Of a stretch of DNA of 64,000 nucleotides, positions 19,060 through 28,018 are shown piece after piece (the first letter of the stretch is position 1; each line of letters starts with the position of its first letter). The notes under the pieces are model-generated. The model was not told where the DNA came from. It worked only from the letters and a program-made list of their open reading frames with translations, and did not search any database. The position numbers and the translations under genes are program-made. The DNA is taken from NCBI RefSeq assembly GCF_014643455.1, contig NZ_BMJM01000004.1, positions 124,001 to 188,000 on the forward strand, written 5' to 3'. The stretch comes from Sandarakinorhabdus glacialis (GTDB lineage Bacteria; Pseudomonadota; Alphaproteobacteria; Sphingomonadales; Sphingomonadaceae).

Positions 19060-19808
19060 GCGGCCGAGGCGGCCGTGATGAAGTCCCAGACTGCCTTGGA
19101 GAACGGCGGTTCGACGGTGCCGGACCATTCGTCGATGTGATCGTAAAGCTTGGTGGTGCCGGCGGCGAGCTTGGGCGCGGCTTCGCGCATGAAGGGGGCC
19201 TGGAGGGCGTTCCATTCGGTGACGAAGACCTGCGCCGGGTCCGAGGCCGGGTCGAGCGGCAGAGCAGATTCGATGCGGTCGGTGAGGGATTTCCAGCTTG
19301 CGGCATAGGCTTGCATGTCGAACCCGGTGAAGGCGCGTTCCTTGAGCGCGGCCCATTCGGCCTGTTCCTCGGGCGAATAATAGCGGTCGAGGACGGGTTG
19401 CCAGTTGGCCTTGTCGGTCATGATGGTCTCGCCTTGCTTGATGAGGGTGCAGAAGGTGTCGATGTCGAGGGTGCGGCCGGCGGCGAGGGCGCGCTGGGCG
19501 GCGAACAGGCTTTGGCTGGCGGCGGTGAGCGCGGCACTTTGCGCGGCGAGGGCGGCGAGCTGCGCCTCGATGATGCGCGGCAGGTCGAGTGCGGCGCTAT
19601 CCAGCAATTGGGCGATGCGCGCCAGGCTGAAGCCGGCGCGTTTGAGCGCGGTGATGTTGTGGAGACGCGCCAGCTCGGTTTCGTCGTAACAGCGCAGGCC
19701 CGCGGCGGTGCGCTGTGCCGGCAGCAGGCCCTTTGCTTCGTAGAAGCGCAGCGTGCGGCTGGAGAGCCCGGTGCGGCGGCAGACTTCGGTTATCGGGATC
19801 GTCTTCAT
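19026..19808 (-). CDS. MerR family regulator with TipAS effector domain
   Basis: The 260-residue protein has an N-terminal MerR winged helix (ITEVCRRTGLSSRTLRFYEAKGLL), a coiled-coil dimerisation helix, and a C-terminal TipAS domain with the typical RYYSPEEQAEW segment. Such proteins activate transcription on binding small hydrophobic or peptide-like ligands. A perfect TGACG-CTC-CGTCA palindrome 19 bases upstream of the ATG is a good autoregulatory operator. The gene follows the YqcI/YcgG-DUF1989 pair on the same strand at a distance of 44 bases, so it may control that pair, but this is inference. Confidence 0.9.
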   Translation of the reverse strand: MKTIPITEVCRRTGLSSRTLRFYEAKGLLPAQRTAAGLRCYDETELARLHNITALKRAGFSLARIAQLLDSAALDLPRIIEAQLAALAAQSAALTAASQSLFAAQRALAAGRTLDIDTFCTLIKQGETIMTDKANWQPVLDRYYSPEEQAEWAALKERAFTGFDMQAYAASWKSLTDRIESALPLDPASDPAQVFVTEWNALQAPFMREAAPKLAAGTTKLYDHIDEWSGTVEPPFSKAVWDFITAASAAQRVGTGSAPE

Positions 19809-19826
19809 GACTCGAGCCGTAGCCGA

Positions 19827-19839
19827 TGACGCTCCGTCA
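19827..19839 (-). promoter_or_regulatory. Candidate MerR operator (perfect palindrome)
   Basis: The sequence TGACG-CTC-CGTCA lies in the 44-base gap between the DUF1989 stop and the MerR start, next to a TTGACG that could act as a -35 box. MerR proteins bind such dyads inside their own promoters. Confidence 0.55.
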
Positions 19840-19852
19840 ACCGCAAGGGCTT

Positions 19853-20434
19853 TCAGTCGATGCGGTAGTGAATCGGCTTGAAGCTGCCGTTGTTGGATTG
19901 CAGCGCCGAACAGGCGGTGAGGCCGATGATGAGATCGGTTTCGGCTTCGAGGACGATGTGGTCGCCGGCCTTGCTTAGCGGTGGCAGGACTTTGAGCTCG
20001 CCGGTGACGGCGTCGACGGGAACGTTCATGAACAGGTTGAAGGCGACGGGGATCTGGTCAGGCAGGATGCCATATGGTTCGAGCGCGGCGGCGAGGTTGC
20101 CGAAGCAGCCGCGGTGGGGCTCCTTGTCGCCGTAGATGATGCGAAACGTGTCCTTGGAACACGGCGTCAGCAGGAAATCGTGGCGGCCGACGGTGTCGTG
20201 GACGATGCGGAGCATGATGTTCGAGCGGTTCGAATAAAGCGGGTCGGGAGTCGTCAGGTAGATCCGGCTGGCGTAATCGAGCGTCCGCCCCGACGAGATG
20301 ACTTCGTTGGTGTCGGCACGCGAGAATGCCAGGAGATCGGCGACCTGCTCGCCGCGCGGGTCGATCACCGTCAGCCGCTGGCCCTTGTCGAGGGTGAAGG
20401 CGACGCCCGACCGCGGCGCGATTTCATGCAGCAT
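19853..20434 (-). CDS. DUF1989 (urea carboxylase-associated) family protein
   Basis: The 193-residue protein belongs to DUF1989, whose best-studied members, CgdA and CgdB, are subunits of carboxyguanidine deiminase in guanidine breakdown. It shows the family blocks GEQVADLLAF, HDFLLTPC and HRGCFGNL, with cysteine and histidine positions expected for metal binding, and ends with ACSALQSNN. It starts 11 bases inside the end of the YqcI/YcgG gene. The enzyme activity of this single-subunit version is unknown; a role in a nitrogen-containing C1 compound pathway is inferred from the family and the neighbour. Confidence 0.85.
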   Translation of the reverse strand: MLHEIAPRSGVAFTLDKGQRLTVIDPRGEQVADLLAFSRADTNEVISSGRTLDYASRIYLTTPDPLYSNRSNIMLRIVHDTVGRHDFLLTPCSKDTFRIIYGDKEPHRGCFGNLAAALEPYGILPDQIPVAFNLFMNVPVDAVTGELKVLPPLSKAGDHIVLEAETDLIIGLTACSALQSNNGSFKPIHYRID

Positions 20435-21146
20435 CCTGGATTCCCGATGTGTCGTTGTTATCCTGCAAGGCGCCGGCACCGCGACCGGCATAGGGGCATT
20501 GCCAGTCCCTGCCGACGACACGCCCGCTGTATTGGGCGGCTTCCGACGCATCGCCGTGACGGGCGAGCATCGGGTTCATGGTACCGGCAAGCGCCAGATC
20601 GCGATCGAGAATCGAATTGCGCAGCTTCTCGTAGCGATTCTGGGCGCGTAGCTGCTCGAACTGGTCGTGGAGGTTGAATACCAGCGCCGGACGCTCGAAA
20701 CGCCGCGCCGGGCGGCTGGCGCCGGGATGCAGGCCGACGACGAAAAATGCCTCGCCGCCGAAGCTGAGCGAGAAATGCGGGTCCTCGGGATTGTCGCTGA
20801 CGCGCTCGTCCTGCGGCGACCCGAACCACAAGGCGTCCTTGTCGGACAGCGATTGGACGCGTTCCCAGAGATATTGCTCGAATTCAGCCTCGGCGATGGT
20901 TTCGGGCTGTTCGAAGATCACCACCAGGGTCTGGAAGAGTTCGGGCGTGGTGCGATAGTCGGCGGCGAGCGACGATAGCTCGGGAACAATGCGGAGATCA
21001 TCCCACGCCGACGCCAGGTCCCGGGCGACGAGAATTCGCATCTTGTTGCGCGACAATGCCGATTTGGCCCCGACACAGGGGAAGTCGGAAGCGCGCACAA
21101 AATTGCGAAACCGCTCGGCGAGCGGATGCTCTGTTTCGGCCGTCAT
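20424..21146 (-). CDS. YqcI/YcgG family protein (possible heme-dependent N-oxygenase)
   Basis: This 240-residue protein matches the YqcI/YcgG family. Visible family features are the [10 protein letters not shown] segment near residue 22, the [22 protein letters not shown] region, [12 protein letters not shown] and a C-terminal DWQCPYAG. Characterised relatives include the guanitoxin N-hydroxylase GntA, a heme enzyme acting on a guanidino group. Whether this protein has that activity cannot be read from the sequence. Its 3' end overlaps the DUF1989 gene, whose relatives also act on guanidine compounds, and it diverges from argB over a 187-base gap. Confidence 0.8.
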   Translation of the reverse strand: MTAETEHPLAERFRNFVRASDFPCVGAKSALSRNKMRILVARDLASAWDDLRIVPELSSLAADYRTTPELFQTLVVIFEQPETIAEAEFEQYLWERVQSLSDKDALWFGSPQDERVSDNPEDPHFSLSFGGEAFFVVGLHPGASRPARRFERPALVFNLHDQFEQLRAQNRYEKLRNSILDRDLALAGTMNPMLARHGDASEAAQYSGRVVGRDWQCPYAGRGAGALQDNNDTSGIQDAA

Positions 21147-21333
21147 ACAAGCTCCTTGGTCGACAGCCGAAACCGTCTGCGTGCCGGGATGTTCCCGGCA
21201 TCACGATCGATATGGGTGCGCCGACGCGGGAGTCAGGGGATTCCTGGCTTCGCTGCGACGACCGGCCGCACGACGCGCAGCCGCTTGTTCGGCAGGCTTT
21301 CGCCCCGGCATCGGTCACCCTATACACCCTCCC

Positions 21334-22230
21334 ATGTCCCATGCTCCCGATCCCGAACTGCTCGCCAAGACCGAAACGCTGATCGAGGCGCTGCCTTATC
21401 TGCAGCGCTATGCGGGCAAGATCTTTGTCGTCAAATACGGCGGTCACGCGATGGGCAATGCCGAACTGGCGCGCGATTTCGCCGAGGACATCGTGTTGTT
21501 GAAAGCGGTCGGCATCCTGCCGGTGGTCGTCCATGGCGGTGGGCCGCAGATCGGCGCGATGCTCAAGCGGTTGGGGATCGAGACGCGCTTTGTCGATGGC
21601 TTGCGGGTGACCGACGCCGAGACTGCGCAGGTTGCCGAGATGGTGCTGGCGGGATCGATCAACAAGGAACTTGTCGCCTGGATCGAACGCGCCGGCGGGC
21701 GGGCGGCGGGCATTTCGGGCAAGGATGCGGGGCTGGTCCGGGCGCGCAAGGCGCTGCGCACGACGCGCGATCCCGACAGCGCCATCGAGCAGGTCGTCGA
21801 TCTGGGCTTTGTCGGCGAGCCCGAATCGGTGGATACGGCGCTGATCGACACGTTGCTGGCGGCCAATATCGTGCCGGTCATCGCGCCGGTCGCGGTCGGT
21901 GCCGACGGGCATACCTATAACATCAACGCCGATACGATGGCGGGCGCGATTGCGGCCGCATTGGGCGCCGCGCGGCTGTTCCTGCTGACCGACGTCGCCG
22001 GGGTGATGACGAAGGACAAGCAGTTGCTGACCGACCTGACACCCGCCGATATCGCGCTGCTGATCGAGGACGGCACTATCAGTGGCGGCATGATTCCCAA
22101 GCTGGAAACCTGTGTCACGGCGATCGAGGGCGGCGTCGATGCGGCGGTCATCCTCGATGGCCGGATCGGGCACGTCATGTTGCTGGAGATCTTTACGCGG
22201 CGGGGCGTGGGGACGCTCGTTCACGCGTAG
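21334..22230 (+). CDS. argB: Acetylglutamate kinase
   Basis: ArgB phosphorylates N-acetyl-L-glutamate in arginine synthesis. The 298-residue protein has the ATP-binding [11 protein letters not shown] near residue 32, [10 protein letters not shown], the substrate region [10 protein letters not shown], the [17 protein letters not shown] block and LLTDVAGVM. The frame is open from 20,989, but the ATG at 21,334 gives the standard length and the N-terminal helix known from arginine-sensitive forms. It is transcribed alone. Confidence 0.96.
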   Translation: MSHAPDPELLAKTETLIEALPYLQRYAGKIFVVKYGGHAMGNAELARDFAEDIVLLKAVGILPVVVHGGGPQIGAMLKRLGIETRFVDGLRVTDAETAQVAEMVLAGSINKELVAWIERAGGRAAGISGKDAGLVRARKALRTTRDPDSAIEQVVDLGFVGEPESVDTALIDTLLAANIVPVIAPVAVGADGHTYNINADTMAGAIAAALGAARLFLLTDVAGVMTKDKQLLTDLTPADIALLIEDGTISGGMIPKLETCVTAIEGGVDAAVILDGRIGHVMLLEIFTRRGVGTLVHA

Positions 22231-22270
22231 AAAGGGCGGCGGCGAGGGCTAGATGCCGCCTGCTCTCCGC

Positions 22271-22371
22271 GTCATCCCGGCGGAGGCCGGGGCCCATTTC
22301 CGGGACGTGCTGGAGATGGGCCCCGGCCTCCGCCGGGGTGACGGGTTAAAACGCCGGGGTGACGGGTTAGA
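22271..22371. repeat. Large imperfect inverted repeat plus short direct repeat, family D
   Basis: Two arms of 27 bases (22,271-22,297 and 22,316-22,342) are near-perfect reverse complements, with cores such as GGAGGCCGGGGCCCAT and ATGGGCCCCGGCCT, separated by 18 bases. The right end continues in a repeated CGCCGGGGTGACGGGTTA unit. A right half with tandem repeats occurs again at 52,197-52,290. It sits between the convergent argB and etfA genes and may help terminate both. Confidence 0.7.
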
Positions 22372-22375
22372 AAGC

Positions 22376-23308
22376 TTACAGCTTGGCGGTCAGCTCCGGC
22401 AGGATCGTGAACAGGTCGCCGACGAGGCCGACGTCGGCCACCTGGAAGATCGGGGCTTCCTCGTCTTTGTTGATGGCGACGATGATCTTGCTGTCCTTCA
22501 TGCCCGCCAGGTGCTGGATGGCACCCGAAATGCCGATTGCCAGGTACAGTTCGGGAGCGACGATCTTGCCGGTCTGGCCGACCTGGTAGTCATTGGGGGC
22601 GTAGCCAGCGTCGACGGCAGCGCGCGAGGCGCCGACGGCGGCACCGAGCTTGTCGGCGAGCGGATCGATGAACTCGTGGAACTTCTCCGACGAACCAAGC
22701 GCGCGGCCGCCCGAGACGATGATCTTGGCGGCAGTCAGCTCGGGGCGCGCCGACTTGGTCAGGTCGGCACCGGCGAAGGTCGACAGGCCCGAATCAGCGA
22801 GCGCCGTGGCCGATTCGATCGTCGCCGAACCGCCGGAGGTGGCGGCCTTGTCGAAGGCGGTGCCGCGAACGGTGATAACCTTCTTGGCATCCGACGACTT
22901 GACGGTAGCGATGGCGTTGCCGGCATAGATCGGGCGGGTGAAGGTGTCGGGGCTTTCGACCGACAGAATTTCCGAGATCTGCGCGACATCGAGCGAGGCC
23001 GCGACGCGGGGGGCAAGGTTCTTGCCGCGCGTCGTCGCCGGGGCGACGAAGGCGTCGTAATTGGCCATCAGCGCGACAACCAGCGGCGCCAGGTTTTCGG
23101 CGAGCGCATGTTCGTATGCGGCGTCGTCGGCGAGCAGCACCTTCGACACGCCGGCGATCTTGGCGGCGGCATCGGCAACGCCCTGCGCGCCCTTGCCGGC
23201 AACGAGGATGTGGACATCGCCGCCCAGCGCCGCCGCAGCGGTGACGGTGGCGAGGGTGGCGTCCTTGAGTTCGACGTTATCGTGTTCGGCGAGAACCAAT
23301 ACGCTCAT
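22376..23308 (-). CDS. etfA: Electron transfer flavoprotein, alpha subunit
   Basis: The 310-residue alpha subunit binds FAD and, with EtfB, takes electrons from acyl-CoA and related dehydrogenases to ETF-ubiquinone oxidoreductase. The C-terminal FAD domain has the signatures [40 protein letters not shown] and [10 protein letters not shown]. The gene overlaps etfB by four bases. Two acyl-CoA dehydrogenase-family genes about 6-8 kb away are possible electron donors. Confidence 0.96.
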   Translation of the reverse strand: MSVLVLAEHDNVELKDATLATVTAAAALGGDVHILVAGKGAQGVADAAAKIAGVSKVLLADDAAYEHALAENLAPLVVALMANYDAFVAPATTRGKNLAPRVAASLDVAQISEILSVESPDTFTRPIYAGNAIATVKSSDAKKVITVRGTAFDKAATSGGSATIESATALADSGLSTFAGADLTKSARPELTAAKIIVSGGRALGSSEKFHEFIDPLADKLGAAVGASRAAVDAGYAPNDYQVGQTGKIVAPELYLAIGISGAIQHLAGMKDSKIIVAINKDEEAPIFQVADVGLVGDLFTILPELTAKL

Positions 23309-24054
23309 TGCACAGCTCCAATCGTCTTCAGCTTTTCGACCAGTTCATCGACGGTCTTGACCTTGATCCCGGCCTGGCGCTTGCCGGGCTCGATGACCTT
23401 GAGGATGGTCAGCCGCGGCGTTGGATCGACGCCGTAATCGGCCGGCGTCTTCTGCGCGATCGGCTTCGCCTTGGCCTTCATGATGTTGGGCAGGCTGGCG
23501 TAACGCGGCTCGTTGAGGCGAAGATCGGTGGTGACGATCGCCGGCAGCTTGAGATCGACGGTCTCGGCGCCGCCATCGACTTCGCGGGTGACCTGGACGC
23601 GGTCGCCATCGGGCGAAACCTTGGATGCAAACGTGCCCTGGCCCCAGCCGAGCAGGCCGGCGAGCATCTGGCCGGTCTGGTTGGCGTCGTCATCGATCGC
23701 CTGCTTGCCCAGAATGATCAGGCCGGGCTGTTCCTCCTCGGCGATCTTGGCGAGGATCTTGGCGACCGCGAGCGATTCCACAGCGACATCGGTCGTCACC
23801 AGGATGCCGCGATCGGCGCCCATTGCCAGTGCGGTGCGCAGCGTCTCGGTCGACTGGGTGACGCCGATGGAAACGACGATGATCTCGGTGGCGATGCCCT
23901 TTTCCTTCAGGCGGATCGCCTCTTCGACGGCGATCTCGTCGAAAGGGTTCATGCTCATCTTGACGTTGGCGAGTTCAACACCGGTCTGGTCGGACTTGAC
24001 CCGGACCTTGACGTTGTAATCGACGACCCGCTTGACGGGCACGAGGACCTTCAT
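23305..24054 (-). CDS. etfB: Electron transfer flavoprotein, beta subunit
   Basis: The 249-residue beta subunit binds AMP and carries the partner-recognition loop. It shows the N-terminal [16 protein letters not shown], the [19 protein letters not shown] block and [22 protein letters not shown], the ETF beta signature. It is the first gene of the etfBA operon; a palindrome about 50 bases upstream may be its operator. Confidence 0.96.
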   Translation of the reverse strand: MKVLVPVKRVVDYNVKVRVKSDQTGVELANVKMSMNPFDEIAVEEAIRLKEKGIATEIIVVSIGVTQSTETLRTALAMGADRGILVTTDVAVESLAVAKILAKIAEEEQPGLIILGKQAIDDDANQTGQMLAGLLGWGQGTFASKVSPDGDRVQVTREVDGGAETVDLKLPAIVTTDLRLNEPRYASLPNIMKAKAKPIAQKTPADYGVDPTPRLTILKVIEPGKRQAGIKVKTVDELVEKLKTIGAVQ

Positions 24055-24102
24055 CTGTGATACTTCCCAAGGCTGTTATCGGATGCTGGTGCATTGCTAC
24101 GG

Positions 24103-24120
24103 GTTGACGCGCCAGTCAAC
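24103..24120 (-). promoter_or_regulatory. Palindrome upstream of etfB
   Basis: GTTGAC-GCGCCA-GTCAAC is a perfect six-base inverted repeat 49 bases before the etfB ATG. Its left arm on the minus strand (TTGACT) could also be a -35 box. A TetR- or GntR-type operator is possible, but no regulator gene is adjacent. Confidence 0.4.
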
Positions 24121-24143
24121 CTAGTGAGAGGCGCCCAAAGGGG

Positions 24144-25109
24144 TCATGGCTGCATCTGGCCGGGGTCGCGGCGCCACAGGTGGAGGGCGAACCTGCCATC
24201 GGCATCGGTCCAGTCGGCAACAGGCAGCCAACCGCTGCTGCGGGCGAGTAGCCGGGCTTCGAGGCGCGTCCATTTATAGCTGTTTTCGGTGTGGATATGC
24301 TCGCCCTCGGGGAGGGTGAAATGCTGGCCGGCGGCATCGAACGCGGTGTCGCGCCTGGCGACAAGGTGCATCTCTATACGGCCGAGGTCGGCGTTCCAGA
24401 CGGCGCGGTGGGCAAAATCCTCGATGGCGATGGTGCCGCCAAGCTCGCGATTGATGCGGTGGAGAAGGTTGAGGTTGAAGGCGGCGGTCACGCCCTGCGC
24501 ATCGTCATAGGCGGCCTCGAGGGTTTCGCGGTCCTTGGCGATGTCGAGGCCGATGAGCAGCCAGCTGGCGTCGCCGAGAGTTGCGGCAAAACTGCGCAGC
24601 AGGTCGGTGGCGGCAAAGGGCGCGAGATTGCCCAGCGTCGAGCCGGGGAAGAAGCCGAGACGGGGTGCATTGCCGATGGCTGCGGGCATGCGGAACGGCT
24701 GGGTGAAATCGGCGGCGACGGGCAGCACCGGCAGGCCGGGGAAACCGGTGGCCAGCGCGGCGGCGGACTGCTGGAGGAATTCGGCCGAGATATCGACGGG
24801 GACATAGGCGGCGGGGGCGATGGCGCGGAGTAGCAGCGGGGTTTTGGCCGACGAGCCCGAGCCGAACTCGATGACAGCGCGGCCGGGGCCGACAAGTTCG
24901 GCGATCTCGGCGGCGCGCGCCGACAGGATGCCGACTTCGGTGCGCGTGGGGTAATATTCGGGCAGGTCGGTAATCGCCTCGAACAGCTCCGACCCGGCGT
25001 GATCGTAGAAGAAGCGCGCCGGAATGACCTTTTGCGGCTGGGCGAGGCCCGTGCGGACGGCGTCGGCGAAATCGTCGTGCTGGTCATGGACGGCTAGCGG
25101 TCGGGCCAT
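24144..25109 (-). CDS. egtD: L-histidine N-alpha-methyltransferase (ergothioneine biosynthesis)
   Basis: EgtD trimethylates the alpha-amino group of histidine with S-adenosylmethionine to give hercynine. The 321-residue protein has the FYDHAGSELFEAITDLPEYYPTR block, the SAM motif FGSGSSAKT, VDISAEFL, FFPGSTLGN and the C-terminal EGEHIHTENSYKW. The frame is open past 25,109, but the ATG there follows the egtB stop by one base, which marks a tight operon. Confidence 0.93.
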   Translation of the reverse strand: MARPLAVHDQHDDFADAVRTGLAQPQKVIPARFFYDHAGSELFEAITDLPEYYPTRTEVGILSARAAEIAELVGPGRAVIEFGSGSSAKTPLLLRAIAPAAYVPVDISAEFLQQSAAALATGFPGLPVLPVAADFTQPFRMPAAIGNAPRLGFFPGSTLGNLAPFAATDLLRSFAATLGDASWLLIGLDIAKDRETLEAAYDDAQGVTAAFNLNLLHRINRELGGTIAIEDFAHRAVWNADLGRIEMHLVARRDTAFDAAGQHFTLPEGEHIHTENSYKWTRLEARLLARSSGWLPVADWTDADGRFALHLWRRDPGQMQP

Positions 25110-25110
25110 G

Positions 25111-26346
25111 TCAGAGCTCCCTTGCCAGGCGCAGCCCGGTGAACTGCCAGCGCTGCGCCGGGTAGAAGAAATTGCGGACGCTGGCCCGGCTGCTGCCCCG
25201 CGGCGTGGCGCAGCTCGCACCCTTGAGGACCATCTGCCCGTTCATGAACTTGCCGTTGTATTCGCCGACGGCGCCGCCGACCGGGCGAAAGCCGGGGTAG
25301 GGCAGGAATGCCGACGCGGTCCATTGCCAGCAATCGCCAAACAGGCTGGCGGTGCCGGTCGGCGCGACGGGTCCGGCGCGGTCGAGCTGGTTGCCGCTGC
25401 CGGCATCATGGGCTTGGGCGGCGACCTCCCATTCGGCCTCGGTCGGCAATCGGGCGCCGGCCCAGCTGGCAAAGGCGTCGGCTTCGTAGAAGCTGATGTG
25501 GGTTACGGGGGCGGCGGGATCAACACTGCGGCGGCCGCTGAGGGTGAAGCTGGTCCAGCCGTCGTTGCCGTGCTGCCAGCGCAAGGGGGCGGCGATGGCT
25601 TCGCGGTTGACCCAGGCCCAGCCGTCGGACAGCCACAGCGCGGCCTTGCGGTAGCCGTCGTCGGCGATGAATGCGGCCCAGTCGGCATTGGTGACCAGCC
25701 GGTCGGCGAGAGCGAAGGGGCGGACAAGGACTTCGTGGGCGGGGCCTTCGCAATCGAAGGCGAAACCGTCGCCGTCATGGCCAACTCGGACGATGCCGCC
25801 GTCGTGGCGGGTCCAGCCATTGCCGACGGCGACCGATTCCAGACGCGTCGGCGGGAACATTGCCGGTTCGATCGGGTTGGCGGCGAACAGGTCGAGGATG
25901 TCGGTGAGGAGCAGCTCCTGATGCTGTTGTTCGTGGTTCACACCGAGGGTGATTAGCGCAAGGTGTTCGGCGCCGAGCGCATGCCAATGCCGGTCAAGAG
26001 CGCCATCGACATGATAGCGATAGGCGAGAACGTCTTCGAGGCTGGGCCGGGTGATGAGGCCGCGCGCGACGCGGGAATGGCGCGCGCCGACCGATTCGTA
26101 ATAGCTGTTGAACAGATAACCGAAGCGATCGTCAAACACCCTGTAGCCAGGCATCTCTGCCAGCACAAAGGTTTCGAGGAACCACGTCGTGTGCGCCAAG
26201 TGCCACTTTACCGGCGATGCATCGGGCATCGATTGGGCGCTGGCATCAGCATCGGACAGTGGCGCGACCAAAGAGACGCTGAGCGCCCGGGTGGCTGCGA
26301 AATCGACCCTCAGCGTTGCCGCTGGGGCCAGCGATACGCTCGCCAT
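25111..26346 (-). CDS. egtB: Ergothioneine biosynthesis protein EgtB (sulfoxide synthase type)
   Basis: The 411-residue protein joins an N-terminal DinB-like helical domain to a C-terminal formylglycine-generating-enzyme-like domain. The iron ligands of EgtB are in place: H52 of WHLAHTTW, and H138 and H142 of NHEQQHQE. The protein should form the C-S bond on hercynine with oxygen. Two in-frame ATGs lie six bases apart; an AAGGAG site stands directly against the first and six bases before the second, so the second, at 26,346, is chosen. EgtA, EgtC and EgtE genes are not in the window, so the sulfur donor and the final lyase are unknown. Confidence 0.92.
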   Translation of the reverse strand: MASVSLAPAATLRVDFAATRALSVSLVAPLSDADASAQSMPDASPVKWHLAHTTWFLETFVLAEMPGYRVFDDRFGYLFNSYYESVGARHSRVARGLITRPSLEDVLAYRYHVDGALDRHWHALGAEHLALITLGVNHEQQHQELLLTDILDLFAANPIEPAMFPPTRLESVAVGNGWTRHDGGIVRVGHDGDGFAFDCEGPAHEVLVRPFALADRLVTNADWAAFIADDGYRKAALWLSDGWAWVNREAIAAPLRWQHGNDGWTSFTLSGRRSVDPAAPVTHISFYEADAFASWAGARLPTEAEWEVAAQAHDAGSGNQLDRAGPVAPTGTASLFGDCWQWTASAFLPYPGFRPVGGAVGEYNGKFMNGQMVLKGASCATPRGSSRASVRNFFYPAQRWQFTGLRLAREL

Positions 26347-26380
26347 AGACATCTCCTTGCCTGGCGTCTGGCTCCACCGT

Positions 26381-26935
26381 CTAGCGGTTGGCGCCGGGCA
26401 CCCACAAAACATCGCCGTCGGCAGAATTCTCCACCCGGCTCAACACAAACAGATAATCTGACAAACGGTTCAAATATTGCATCGCGGCGTGGCTCAATGC
26501 CTCACCTGCGGCAATCGCTGCAACGCCGTCGCGCTCCGCTCGCCGGGTGATGGTACGCGCCAGATGCAGCGCGGTTGCGCTGGGACTGCCGGCGGGCAGG
26601 ATGAAGGACTTCAGCGGTGACAGGTTTTCGTTGGCGGCGTCGATCTGCGCCTCGAGCCAATCGACCTGGGCCGCGACGATGCGCAGCGCGCCGTCGATGC
26701 CGGCAGGCGTGGCAAGGTCGGCGCCGAGGTCGAACAGGTCGTTCTGGACGCGACTGAGCGCGGTGTCGGTCGCGGGGGAGGCGCTGAGCCTGGCCATACC
26801 GATGGCGGCGTTGACCTCGTCGACGGCGCCGACGACGTGCAGCCGCGGATCGGCCTTGGACCGGCGCGAGCCATCGACCAGCCCGGTGGTGCCGTCATCC
26901 CCGGTGCGCGTGTAGATGCGGTTGAGCCTGACCAT
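26381..26935 (-). CDS. Cob(I)yrinic acid a,c-diamide adenosyltransferase, PduO type
   Basis: This 184-residue ATP:corrinoid adenosyltransferase turns cob(I)alamin into adenosylcobalamin. The N-terminal ATP-binding motif RIYTRTGDDGTTGL, the VDEVNAAIGMA helix, and the C-terminal ARTITRRAERDGVAA and YLNRLSDYLFVLSR motifs are complete. It starts two bases after the stop of the HIG1 gene, so the two share a transcript. No cobalamin riboswitch was recognised upstream. Confidence 0.94.
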   Translation of the reverse strand: MVRLNRIYTRTGDDGTTGLVDGSRRSKADPRLHVVGAVDEVNAAIGMARLSASPATDTALSRVQNDLFDLGADLATPAGIDGALRIVAAQVDWLEAQIDAANENLSPLKSFILPAGSPSATALHLARTITRRAERDGVAAIAAGEALSHAAMQYLNRLSDYLFVLSRVENSADGDVLWVPGANR

Positions 26936-26937
26936 GA

Positions 26938-27141
26938 TCAGGGCCGGTTGATCAGGAACAGGATGACAATGAAGGCGATCGCCAGCGCCTGGAAGGCGAC
27001 GCGGTAGCTCATCATCTTGTTGGCCTGCTTGCCGCTGACGTCCTTGCCGCGCGCCATGATGATGATGCCGCGCGCAAGCACACCGAGCGTGGCCAACGCG
27101 GCGACGACCATGAAGATGATCAGCACGGCCTGCATGTTCAT
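26938..27141 (-). CDS. HIG1 domain-containing twin-transmembrane protein
   Basis: The 67-residue protein has two hydrophobic helices joined by the HIG1 signature GKQANKMMSYRVAFQALAI. HIG1 proteins in mitochondria and in some alphaproteobacteria associate with cytochrome c oxidase or respiratory supercomplexes. A second ATG two codons downstream of the first is also usable. The pairing with an adenosyltransferase gene on one transcript has no obvious functional reason, but is tight (two bases). Confidence 0.82.
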   Translation of the reverse strand: MNMQAVLIIFMVVAALATLGVLARGIIIMARGKDVSGKQANKMMSYRVAFQALAIAFIVILFLINRP

Positions 27142-27445
27142 TGTAATATCCTCGTACCGACAAGAGCCGTGCAGCGCAGTGCACGTTTGCCCGTCCTTCA
27201 GGTGGGCGTCCACCCCCGCCGCGCCAACGGGCCATGGCGTCGCAGGTTGTGCCGGCCCCCGAAACAACATGCGGTATTGTCATTTGCCTGACACACGAAC
27301 TGTTGTAGAGGAAGTAAACCACGGAACGGCCGTCTTTTCGAAGCGGCCCTGATCGCGGACAGCGCGGACCAGCGGTGTTCGCGGCGTGTGCGACGGGCCG
27401 GTGGCAAAGGGCAGCCTATTCCTTGCAAGGGGAGCAGGCGAGCGC
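27142..27445. other. Intergenic region between divergent HIG1 and HNH genes
   Basis: This 304-base gap should hold the promoters of both divergent genes. No clear operator, RNA element or small gene was recognised. An AAGGGGAG ribosome-binding site lies at its right end before the HNH start. Confidence 0.5.
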
Positions 27446-28012
27446 ATGTATCATCCCGACATCTTGTCGCCTCCGGATGCGTGTCCGGCGCTCGTCCTCA
27501 ATGCCGACTATACGCCATTGTCCTATTATCCGCTGTCACTGTGGCCGTGGCAGACCGCGATCAAGGCAGCGTTCCTCGAACGCGTCGATATCGTTGCCGA
27601 ATACGACCGGGTGATCCATTCACCGTCGTTCGAGATGAAGATCCCCAGCGTCATCGCGCTGCGCCAATATGTCCGCCCCGCCAGCCACCCGGCGTTTACC
27701 CGGTTCAACCTGTTCCTGCGCGATCGCTTTGCCTGCCAATATTGCGGCGCCGGCAATGATTTGACCTTCGATCATGTCGTGCCGCGGGCCTATGGTGGGC
27801 GGACGACGTGGGAGAATGTCACCACCGCCTGCGCGCCGTGTAATCTGAAGAAGGGTGGCCGCACGCCGGCCGAGGCCCACATGGGGCTGCACCAGCGACC
27901 GTTTCAGCCAGCGACGTTTCATCTGCAGGAGAATGGGCGGGCGTTTCCGCCGCACTATCTCCACGCCACGTGGCGGGATTATCTTTACTGGGATACGGAA
28001 TTGCTGGCCTGA
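27446..28012 (+). CDS. HNH endonuclease family protein
   Basis: The 188-residue protein has a C-terminal HNH nuclease domain with a zinc-binding CQYCG and CAPC pair and the catalytic DHVVPRAYGGRTTWENV motif. The N-terminal half (ALVLNADYTPLSYYPLSLWPW) is typical of a widespread single-gene group of HNH proteins found in alphaproteobacteria and cyanobacteria, whose role is unknown. A GTG at 27,386 would add 20 residues, but the ATG at 27,446 has the better ribosome-binding site. Confidence 0.87.
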   Translation: MYHPDILSPPDACPALVLNADYTPLSYYPLSLWPWQTAIKAAFLERVDIVAEYDRVIHSPSFEMKIPSVIALRQYVRPASHPAFTRFNLFLRDRFACQYCGAGNDLTFDHVVPRAYGGRTTWENVTTACAPCNLKKGGRTPAEAHMGLHQRPFQPATFHLQENGRAFPPHYLHATWRDYLYWDTELLA

Positions 28013-28018
28013 TAGGCC

